Origin: Lachnospiraceae bacterium OF09-6
GTDB lineage: Bacteria; Bacillota; Clostridia; Lachnospirales; Lachnospiraceae
Direction of reading: 5' to 3'
Assembly (NCBI GenBank): GCA_003435055.1
Contig: QUMM01000012.1
Location: 16,009-80,008, forward strand
Length of the DNA stretch: 64,000 nt
The notes under the pieces are model-generated. The model saw only the letters and a list, made by a program, of their open reading frames with translations. It had not been told where the DNA came from and ran no database searches. Of the stretch, positions 10,195-17,218 are shown in pieces. The stretch's first letter is position 1. Every line of letters begins with the position of its first letter. Position numbers and translations under genes: made by a program.

Positions 10195-11036
10195 ATGCAG
10201 ATAACATCATATCAGCGAGAAAAATTAAAAGAAGCGTTGCCTCATCGCCAGGAAGACTCCAACAAGGGAGACTATGGGAAACTTTTGCTGATCGCAGGCA
10301 GCCGTAATATGTGTGGTGCAGCCTATCTGGCAGCGAAAGCAGCTTATCGTGCAGGTACCGGTCTGGTTTATATCTATACGGAAGAGTGCAACCGTATTAT
10401 TTTACAGGAACGAATACCGGAAGCGGTACTGTATACCTATTCACCGGAGCACTGGGAGGCAGACCGGCTGGAGGAAATCATGAAGGGAAAAACAGCCATT
10501 GCAGTCGGACCGGGGCTGGGACAGTCCACTGTGCAGAAGAGATCACGCGGGCTGTTTTGAGAAGTCAGCTTTCCAAGGTGGTCGATGCGGATGCATTAAA
10601 TCTTCTGGCAAAACACCCTGCCTGGTATGAAGAGAGAAATGGTTCCATGATTGTGACACCTCACCCGGCGGAAATGAGCCGGTTAAGTCAGATGTCCGTA
10701 AATGACATTCAGGCAGACAGGCATGCTTGTGCAAAAGCCTACGCCAAAATGCATCATGTGATTATGGTACTCAAAGGAAGTCACACCATTGTTACAGATG
10801 GAACGGATGAATATATAAATGATACGGGTAACCATGGTATGGCGACAGCGGGAAGCGGTGACGTACTGACAGGTATCATCGGTGGATTCCTCGCTCAGCA
10901 TATGGTGCCTTTTGAAGCAGCCCGGCTGGGGGTCTATGTGCATGGACTGGCGGGAGATGATGCAAAAAAGGAACGGGGGACCTATTCCATGATGGCAAGT
11001 GATATTGTGGAACATATTTTATATGGCATAGAATGA
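10195..11036 (+). CDS. nnrD: ADP-dependent NAD(P)H-hydrate dehydratase (reading frame interrupted once)
   Basis: Repairs hydrated NAD(P)H. Ribokinase-like fold with KGDYGKLLLIAGSRNMCGAA near the N-terminus, VGPGLGQS, VVDADALNLLA, TPHPAEMSRL, and the nucleotide site TAGSGDVLTGIIGG near the C-terminus. The first frame ends at 10560 and the remainder continues in another frame from about 10533. Restoring one G in GTGCAG (giving GTGGCAG) yields GQSTVAEEITRAVLRSQL, a smooth family-like sequence. The usual N-terminal epimerase half (NnrE) is absent. Length when restored is about 280 residues. Overlaps or abuts the alanine racemase gene. Confidence 0.88.
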
Positions 11037-11047
11037 AAGGTAATATC

Positions 11048-12193
11048 ATGAACAGTTATAGCAGAACTTATGCAGCCGTAGATCTGGATGCGGTTGTGTT
11101 TAATTTTGAATCCATGAGGAAAAATATCCGGGAAGATACCAGTATGATTGCAGTGATCAAAGCAGATGCATATGGACATGGAGCAGTTCCTGTTGCCAGA
11201 CTGCTGGAATCTTATTCTTATATCTGGGGATATGCGGTGGCTACAGCGGAAGAAGCTCTGGAACTCCGGAAAGCCGGTATTCACAAGCCGATCCTGATTC
11301 TGGGCTATGTCTTTGAAGAGTATTACGCAGATCTGATTGAAAATCAGGTGCGTTTTCCGGTTTTTGATTATGCGACAGCAAAATGTCTTTCGGATACAGC
11401 TGCAAAAAAGAATCTGACAGCACTGATACATCTGGCATTGGATACCGGAATGACCAGAATCGGTCTGAAAGACAATGAAGAAAGTGTAGAAGAAGTGCTT
11501 CAGATCAGCAAACTTCCGAATCTTCAAATCGAGGGGATGTTCACACATTTTGCCCGGGCGGATGAAAAAGATAAAACCTGTGCCAACCGACAGTTCCACA
11601 GGTATCTTACTTTTCGAGACCGTCTTGAGGAAGCAGGTATTCAGATTCCGATCTGTCACTGCTCCAACAGTGCGGGAATTATTGATATGCCATATGCAAA
11701 TCTGGATGTGGTAAGGGCAGGTATCACGATTTATGGAATCTATCCATCGGATGAAGTAGATAAGCCGACAGTACCGCTTCATCCTGTCATGGAATGGAAG
11801 GCCCGTGTTTCTTTTGTAAAAGAAGTGGAAGCAGGAGTAGAGATCAGCTATGGCGGAATCTATACCACTCCGGAAAAAATGTTGGTAGCAACAATCCCGG
11901 TCGGATATGCAGATGGATATCCACGTATGCTTTCGAACCGGGGCTGTGTCCTGATTCACGGACGCAGGGCTCCGATACTGGGACGTGTATGTATGGATCA
12001 GTTTATGGTAGATGTCACGGATATCCCGGATGTTCAGAGGGGAACAGAAGTGACTCTGATGGGGAAAGACCGGGAAGAGGAACTGCGTGTGGAGGAATTA
12101 TCGGAGCTGTGTCAGAGATTTCCGTATGAATTTGTCTGTAATATCAGCAGGCGGGTTCCCCGTGTTTATTATCGCCACGGGATGCCGGTGTAA
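11048..12193 (+). CDS. alr: Alanine racemase
   Basis: PLP enzyme interconverting L- and D-alanine for peptidoglycan. The lysine forming the Schiff base is in AVIKADAYGHGAVPVA; the second catalytic base lies in EISYGGIYTTPEK (Tyr), and the C-terminal LGRVCMDQFMVDVTD is typical. The start at 11048 gives MNSYSRTYAAVDLDAVVFN with AAAGG six bases upstream; an ATG at 11033, overlapping the nnrD stop, is the alternative (5 residues longer). The order nnrD-alr-mazF is as in Bacillus. Confidence 0.94.
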   Translation: MNSYSRTYAAVDLDAVVFNFESMRKNIREDTSMIAVIKADAYGHGAVPVARLLESYSYIWGYAVATAEEALELRKAGIHKPILILGYVFEEYYADLIENQVRFPVFDYATAKCLSDTAAKKNLTALIHLALDTGMTRIGLKDNEESVEEVLQISKLPNLQIEGMFTHFARADEKDKTCANRQFHRYLTFRDRLEEAGIQIPICHCSNSAGIIDMPYANLDVVRAGITIYGIYPSDEVDKPTVPLHPVMEWKARVSFVKEVEAGVEISYGGIYTTPEKMLVATIPVGYADGYPRMLSNRGCVLIHGRRAPILGRVCMDQFMVDVTDIPDVQRGTEVTLMGKDREEELRVEELSELCQRFPYEFVCNISRRVPRVYYRHGMPV

Positions 12194-12380
12194 CCAAAAG
12201 AGATCTTCCACATATAGTAAAAGGAATACGAAACGATAAAAACATTGCATAATTCCGGTCAGACAGGGAAATACTCCAGCCATCGGAGAAACTTAGGAAC
12301 AGTTACGCAACTGTCATATTTCTGAAAGACATAAAAATGACAGACGACTCCGACAACGATCAAAATGGAGTGTGAGTGTT
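12194..12380. other. alr-mazF intergenic region with a small hairpin and no antitoxin gene
   Basis: About 180 bases without a plausible reading frame. A perfect 6-bp stem ACAGTT-ACGC-AACTGT lies at 12299-12314; it lacks a T-tract and shares GAACAGTTACG with the 41-nt repeats at 49758 and 52993. No small ribbon-helix-helix antitoxin, expected here by analogy with Bacillus ndoAI, is encoded on either strand as far as I can read. Confidence 0.5.
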
Positions 12381-12737
12381 TTGATAATTCGCAGAGGAGA
12401 TATTTTTTATGCAGATCTGAGACCTGTCATCGGCTCAGAGCAGGGCGGCATCCGGCCGGTTCTGGTGATTCAGAATGACGTAGGAAATAAACACAGTCCT
12501 ACCGTGATTGTAGCAGCCATTACATCCAGAATGAATAAGGCAAAGCTGCCTACTCATATCGAAATTGACGCGGCAAGCTATCATATTGTAAAAGATTCTG
12601 TTATTTTACTGGAACAGCTTCGTACGATTGACAAATCACGCCTGAGAGATAAAGTCTGTCATCTGGATGAAGGAATTCTGAAAAAGATTGACCGGGCACT
12701 GATGATCAGTCTGGATTTAGGTACATACCTGTCTTGA
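12381..12737 (+). CDS. MazF/EndoA-type mRNA interferase, apparently without cognate antitoxin
   Basis: About 118 residues of the PemK/MazF family, sequence-specific endoribonucleases that cleave mRNA. Conserved blocks: [55 protein letters not shown] and [17 protein letters not shown] (catalytic Arg, Ser/Thr and acidic residues are in these). The start is uncertain: a TTG at 12381 gives the family-like MIIRRGD with GGAG ten bases upstream, while GTG at 12372 adds three residues. Located after alr as ndoA is in Bacillus, but the intervening antitoxin is missing. Confidence 0.92.
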   Translation: MIIRRGDIFYADLRPVIGSEQGGIRPVLVIQNDVGNKHSPTVIVAAITSRMNKAKLPTHIEIDAASYHIVKDSVILLEQLRTIDKSRLRDKVCHLDEGILKKIDRALMISLDLGTYLS

Positions 12738-12803
12738 CGAAATGAAAGATCAATGTTATATTTAAACGATGAATCTAAGATAAAACAGAAAGGATGTACG
12801 AAA

Positions 12804-13670
12804 TTGTCAAAATCTTTTATGGAGCGTCTCGCCCAGCAGTTTGGGATTTCTACTCCCAGCACAGAAGAATTTCAGGCAGAGATTGTCTCTATGGTAGAAG
12901 AAGGATGCCAGCAGGGAATCATACGGGAAGACGAGACAGATATGATTAAGAACATATTTGATCTTGCCAGACAGCAGGCACAGGATGTTATGACTCACAG
13001 ACGGCATATAGTTGGAATTGACTGTGAAATGACACTGAAGGATGCACTGGATTTTATGCTGAATGACAGCCATTCCAGATTTCCCGTTTATGAGGAAAAT
13101 ATGGATAATGTGATCGGTATTCTGTTTTTGAAAGACGCAATGAGATGCATGACTCAGCACGGATTTGCTGACTGGAAAATCCGCGATATCAGGGGACTTC
13201 TCAGAGAAGCTGTATTCATTCCGGAAACGAAGGAACTGACCAGTCTGTTTCAGATGATGCAGTCACAGAAGCTGCAGATGGTGATTATTGCCGATGAATA
13301 TGGACAGACGGCAGGTCTTGTGGCGATGGAGGACATTCTGGAGGTAATCGTTGGAAACATTCAGGATGAATATGATAATGATGAACCTGTCATTCAGAAA
13401 ATTGATGACGATACTTACCTGATTTCCGGTCTCGCACCGCTGACAGAAGTGGCAGAGGAGCTGGGAATCGAATTTGAAGAGACAGAGTTTGAGACGTTGA
13501 ACGGTTATCTGATTTCCAGACTGGATAAGATCCCGGATGAGGATGAACACTCCAGAATAGAAGCCTGCGGATATCTGTTCCAGATTGAGAAGGTCGCAAA
13601 TAAGATGATTGAGACAGTGAGAGTAAGTCGGCTTCCGGAGGAAGCTGTGGCTGACGAAATACAGGAATAA
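12804..13670 (+). CDS. CBS-domain protein with CorC_HlyC C-terminal domain (soluble)
   Basis: About 288 residues. A tandem CBS pair (about residues 50-175; [12 protein letters not shown] begins it and [20 protein letters not shown] ends it) is followed by a CorC_HlyC domain ([20 protein letters not shown]...[11 protein letters not shown]) also found in magnesium/cobalt efflux accessory proteins and transporters. The DUF21 membrane domain of full-length CNNM/HlyC transporters is absent, so this is the CorC-like soluble type. Start: TTG at 12804 preceded by AGAAAGGATG; an upstream ATG at 12753 has no good ribosome-binding site. Substrate unknown. Confidence 0.82.
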   Translation: MSKSFMERLAQQFGISTPSTEEFQAEIVSMVEEGCQQGIIREDETDMIKNIFDLARQQAQDVMTHRRHIVGIDCEMTLKDALDFMLNDSHSRFPVYEENMDNVIGILFLKDAMRCMTQHGFADWKIRDIRGLLREAVFIPETKELTSLFQMMQSQKLQMVIIADEYGQTAGLVAMEDILEVIVGNIQDEYDNDEPVIQKIDDDTYLISGLAPLTEVAEELGIEFEETEFETLNGYLISRLDKIPDEDEHSRIEACGYLFQIEKVANKMIETVRVSRLPEEAVADEIQE

Positions 13671-13683
13671 AGGAGAAAAGATT

Positions 13684-14412
13684 ATGTCAGGACATTCAAA
13701 GTTCGCTAACATCAAGCACAAAAAGGAAAAAAATGATGCAGCAAAGGGAAAGATTTTTACGATCATTGGACGTGAAATTGCAGTTGCTGTAAAAGAAGGC
13801 GGCGCAGACCCGGCTAATAACAGCAGACTTCGTGATGTAATTGCGAAAGCAAAGGCAAACAACATGCCAAATGATACCATTGACCGTGGTATTAAAAAGG
13901 CAGCAGGAGATGCCAATTCTGTAAATTATGAATACGTTTCTTATGAAGGATACGGACCAGGCGGAATCGCAATTATCGTGGATGCTCTGACCGACAACAA
14001 GAACCGTACTGCTGCCAATGTCAGAAGTGCATTCACAAAAGGAAGCGGAAGCATTGGTACTCCTGGATGTGTTTCTTACAGCTTTGATAAAAAAGGCCAG
14101 ATTATCATTGATAAAGAAGAATGTGAGATCGACGCAGATGATCTGATGATGATGGCTCTGGATGCCGGTGCAGAAGATTTCTCAGATGAAGAGGACAGCT
14201 TTGAGATCATCACAGATCCGGATGAGTTCAGCAATGTAAGAGAAGCACTGGAAAAAGAAGGCGTTCCGATGGCCTCTGCAGAAGTAACCATGATCCCACA
14301 GAACTATGTTGCTCTGACAGATGAGACTATGCTCAAAAATCTTCAGAGAACACTGGATCTTCTGGATGAAGACGATGATGTACAGAACGTATATACCAAT
14401 CTGGAGGAATAA
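13684..14412 (+). CDS. YebC/PmpR family regulatory protein
   Basis: 242 residues beginning [20 protein letters not shown], the family hallmark, followed by [17 protein letters not shown] and [18 protein letters not shown]. The YebC/TACO1 family binds nucleic acid and has been linked to transcription control and, more recently, to relieving ribosome stalling. AGGAG precedes the ATG. The stop overlaps or touches the next gene, suggesting co-transcription. Confidence 0.93.
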   Translation: MSGHSKFANIKHKKEKNDAAKGKIFTIIGREIAVAVKEGGADPANNSRLRDVIAKAKANNMPNDTIDRGIKKAAGDANSVNYEYVSYEGYGPGGIAIIVDALTDNKNRTAANVRSAFTKGSGSIGTPGCVSYSFDKKGQIIIDKEECEIDADDLMMMALDAGAEDFSDEEDSFEIITDPDEFSNVREALEKEGVPMASAEVTMIPQNYVALTDETMLKNLQRTLDLLDEDDDVQNVYTNLEE

Positions 14413-14414
14413 TG

Positions 14415-15197
14415 ATGGAAAATACATATCTTACAGCGCTGCACGGAATGGAAGGCGTCTTTGAACATATGGATCCTCTTCTGGAGAGATTTCATAAAAA
14501 ATTCTATATGGATGCTTTTTCTGAATTTTATGAATCCAGCTTTGTTGCTTTCCAGGCGCTGGAAGATGGATATCATAATGCAATCGATAAGGAACAGTTT
14601 ATTGCCAATATGGCAAATGCAGTTGCCGGTAAGGCAGATGATATACTTCAGGGAGTTACCAAAAAATCGAAAAAAAACGCGGTGGCCATGAATCTGAATC
14701 TGTTTATGGTTGTCTATGTACTGCCGGCACTTGGAAAATATGACGGAGAAAGCGTGAAGCCTCTGACGGACAGACTGTTGATTTCCTGGAAAGAAAAGTT
14801 CCCGGAGAGTAACATTTCAGCTGCCAGAGTGGAAGATATTCAGGCTGGTTTCAAGCACAAATGGTGTTATATTACCACAGCTGTCTGTGAGACATTCGGT
14901 AAACCAGATGACTGCTATGAACTGACACTCTTACGTAATTACCGAGATACCTACCTGATGGAGCAGGAAGATGGAGAAGCCATTATTCATGAATATTATG
15001 ATGTGGCTCCGACGATTGTAAAACATATTAATCATTCTGATCGAAAAGAGGAAGTTTACCGGCATATCTGGGAGACATATTTGAATCCATGTATTCACAT
15101 GATAGAGTCTGAACGTATGCAGGAATGCAGAGATCTTTATATTCAGATGGTGCATGATCTGGAAGAAGAGTATTTCTATACTTATCCATTATCATAA
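14415..15197 (+). CDS. CFI-box-CTERM domain protein of unknown function
   Basis: 260 residues with no transmembrane segment or signal peptide. Residues about 155-185 carry KWCYITTAVCETFGKPDDCY followed by ELTLLRNYRDTYL, matching the CFI-box (C-F/Y-I-x-T-A...LRxFRD) seen in diverse bacterial proteins. The rest is helical and acidic. ATG at 14415 is seven bases after GGAGG; 14412 would overlap the yebC stop. Translationally coupled to yebC, but I know of no established function. Confidence 0.7.
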   Translation: MENTYLTALHGMEGVFEHMDPLLERFHKKFYMDAFSEFYESSFVAFQALEDGYHNAIDKEQFIANMANAVAGKADDILQGVTKKSKKNAVAMNLNLFMVVYVLPALGKYDGESVKPLTDRLLISWKEKFPESNISAARVEDIQAGFKHKWCYITTAVCETFGKPDDCYELTLLRNYRDTYLMEQEDGEAIIHEYYDVAPTIVKHINHSDRKEEVYRHIWETYLNPCIHMIESERMQECRDLYIQMVHDLEEEYFYTYPLS

Positions 15198-15212
15198 CCG
15201 GCAACACGAGAT

Positions 15213-15250
15213 CCTTTGTCAGCAGGAAAGCTGACAGAGGATTTTCTTTT
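15213..15250 (+). terminator. Terminator after the CFI-box gene
   Basis: CCTTTGTCAGC pairs with GCTGACAGAGG across an AGGAAA loop and is followed by ATTTTCTTTT. Confidence 0.88.
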
Positions 15251-15323
15251 CCTGCAGAAGTTTTGTCCCGACAGGATGACATCCGGTATGAACTTTTACA
15301 GAACCGGACATACTATATTATAT

Positions 15324-15517
15324 GATGTCGGGGTCAAAAGCCCCCGACGTTGATGCCTACGGATTGTTTCGTGCTATGCACTCCCACAATCCTACCCAAT
15401 ATTCGCATATCGTGGGACTATCATCCCACTTTTATGCTCATATCGGGGCGGGTCCCAAGGACTTTCACCCACCTATGAGCAAGCTCATGTGGGTTTAGAC
15501 CTTTTGACCCTGGCATC
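15324..15517. mobile_element. 194-bp MITE-like structured repeat with terminal inverted repeats
   Basis: Ends GATGTCGGGGTCAAAAG (15324-15340) and CTTTTGACCCTGGCATC (15501-15517) are inverted repeats matching at 15 of 17 positions. Inside are several hairpins: GTCGGGG/CCCCGAC at the left end, GTGGGA/TCCCAC in the middle, and ACCCAC...ATGAGC-AA-GCTCAT...GTGGGT at the right. No reading frame of note. Visibly richer in G and C than the flanks. Sits between a terminator and the tepA-like gene in otherwise non-coding sequence, flanked by AT-rich sequence but without an unambiguous target duplication. A non-autonomous element or a structured RNA are both possible. Confidence 0.6.
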
Positions 15518-15544
15518 TTTATATACAAGAATGTGAGGTATGTC

Positions 15545-16237
15545 ATGGAAAGCGAAAAGAAAGAAGAGAAAATCAAAGAAGAAACAACAGAAGCAGGGAA
15601 CAGTCAGGATAAGAAAATCAGGGACTTTGGACAGGTATCTCTGGATCATCATATTCATCTCATTTCGATTATTGGAGAAATCGAGGGACATGAGTGTCTG
15701 CCTTCTGCAAGTAAAACTACAAAATACGAACATTTGCTGCCCCAGCTTGCTGCGATCGAAGACAGTCGTGACATTCAGGGGGTATTGGTGCTTCTGAATA
15801 CGGTCGGAGGTGATGTGGAGGCCGGGCTTGCTATTGCAGAGATGATTGCCTCTTTGAGTAAGCCAACTGTTTCACTGGTGCTGGGCGGCAGTCATTCGAT
15901 TGGGGTGCCAATTGCCGTTTCCACAGATTATTCCTTTATTGTAGAGACTGGTACTATGGTGATTCATCCGGTTCGTATGAGCGGAACTGTGATTGGCGCC
16001 CCACAGACCTATGATTATTTCCGGCAGATGCAGAATCGGATCCTTGGGTTCATTTCTTCTCATTGTGGTGCCAAAAGAGAACGCCTGGAAAAACTAATGC
16101 TGGATACAGGTATGTTAACAAAGGATCTTGGGACTATACTGGTAGGCCAGCAGGCAGTGGAAGAGCATATTATTGACGAAGTGGGAGGAATCTCTCAGGC
16201 ATTGAGAAAGATCTATGCAATGATAGGAGGAGATTGA
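15545..16237 (+). CDS. ClpP/TepA-like serine protease (translocation-enhancing protein family)
   Basis: 230 residues; ClpP-fold. After a charged N-terminus (MESEKKEEKIKEETTE) come ISIIGEIEGHECLP, VLLNTVGGDVEAGLAIAEMI, the nucleophile-elbow region LVLGGSHSIGVPIAV and TMVIHPVRM with the catalytic-type His. The same family member in Bacillus (TepA/YmfB) lies just upstream of spoIIIE, as here (tepA-uppP-ftsK). Start at 15545, with GAGG six bases upstream, is preferred to a GTG at 15533. Confidence 0.85.
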   Translation: MESEKKEEKIKEETTEAGNSQDKKIRDFGQVSLDHHIHLISIIGEIEGHECLPSASKTTKYEHLLPQLAAIEDSRDIQGVLVLLNTVGGDVEAGLAIAEMIASLSKPTVSLVLGGSHSIGVPIAVSTDYSFIVETGTMVIHPVRMSGTVIGAPQTYDYFRQMQNRILGFISSHCGAKRERLEKLMLDTGMLTKDLGTILVGQQAVEEHIIDEVGGISQALRKIYAMIGGD

Positions 16238-16252
16238 ACCTTCAGATAACAT

Positions 16253-16281
16253 TTGTACTGATTTTAAAATTATGCTATAAT
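16253..16281 (+). promoter_or_regulatory. uppP promoter
   Basis: TTGTAC (16253-16258), 17 bases, TATAAT (16276-16281), about 40 bases before the uppP start. Confidence 0.75.
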
Positions 16282-16321
16282 TTGAAATCATGTATAGGTA
16301 TGCACGGATAAGGAGAATGAT

Positions 16322-17200
16322 ATGACATTCATACAGTCAGTTTTTTTGGGCATCATTCAGGGGATCACTGAGTTTTTGCCAGTCAGCAGTTCCGGTCATC
16401 TGTCCATTCTTCGAAATCTTTTCGGAATTCGGACAGATGGCGGACTGCTTTTTGATGTAATGGTACATCTGGGAACTGTGATTGCAATCTGCGTGGTATT
16501 TCGCAGGGATGTACTGCGGATGATTGGAGAAACCATCCGCATGGTGTCTGATATCTGGGCTAATGGGTCTGTTTTGATACATAATAAGAAAGAGAAAGAT
16601 GCCAGACGGTATAAAAAAATATTACACAATAATTATCGGCGTTTTGTCGTTATGGTGCTTTGTGCCACGATACCTACTGCAGTGATCGGATATGCAGCCA
16701 GAGATCTGGTTACATTAGCTTCTGATTCTCTTCTTGCGCCTGGAATCGGCCTGATTTTGACAGCAGTTTTTCTGATTATTGCAGATGTATCGGAGAACGG
16801 AAAAAAGATTCCGAAGGATATCAGCTTTACGAATTCGTTTCTGGTAGGAATTGCCCAGGGAATTAGTACATTACCTGGGCTGTCACGATCAGGAACTACC
16901 ATTGCAGCCTGTCTGATCAGTGGGTATGACAAAAGGTTTGCGGTGAAGTATTCTTTTATTATGGCGATTCCGGCTATTTTGGGAGCAGCATGCCTGGAGA
17001 TTGGACAGGCATTTTCCAGCAGAATCAGTCTGTCACAGTTTTTTATTTACCTGGCGGGTGCTGTGACAGCAGGAGTTGTGGGATACTTCAGCTGCAGGAA
17101 GATGCTGACAATTGTCAGAAAGAAAAAATTCAGAGGATTTGCAATCTACTGCCTGATTCTTGGAAGTATTTCCATTATTGGGTATGTGGTTATGAGATAA
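16322..17200 (+). CDS. uppP: Undecaprenyl-diphosphatase UppP (BacA)
   Basis: 292-residue integral membrane enzyme that recycles undecaprenyl diphosphate to the lipid carrier of cell-wall synthesis; the family confers bacitracin tolerance. Signature blocks FLGIIQGITEFLPVSSSGHL at the N-terminus (catalytic Glu and the PVSSSGH run) and GIAQGISTLPGLSRSGTTIA (catalytic Arg) in the second half; multiple hydrophobic segments between. A hydrophilic insertion around residues 80-105 (NKKEKDARRYKK) is longer than in many homologues. Confidence 0.95.
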   Translation: MTFIQSVFLGIIQGITEFLPVSSSGHLSILRNLFGIRTDGGLLFDVMVHLGTVIAICVVFRRDVLRMIGETIRMVSDIWANGSVLIHNKKEKDARRYKKILHNNYRRFVVMVLCATIPTAVIGYAARDLVTLASDSLLAPGIGLILTAVFLIIADVSENGKKIPKDISFTNSFLVGIAQGISTLPGLSRSGTTIAACLISGYDKRFAVKYSFIMAIPAILGAACLEIGQAFSSRISLSQFFIYLAGAVTAGVVGYFSCRKMLTIVRKKKFRGFAIYCLILGSISIIGYVVMR

Positions 17201-17218
17201 TCGTTTAAGGGAGAGAAC

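Noticed and set aside
10982..11959. 325-codon open frame on the minus strand opposite alr
   Set aside because: It is the antisense shadow of a well-conserved alanine racemase, has no ribosome-binding site and reads as low-quality protein.
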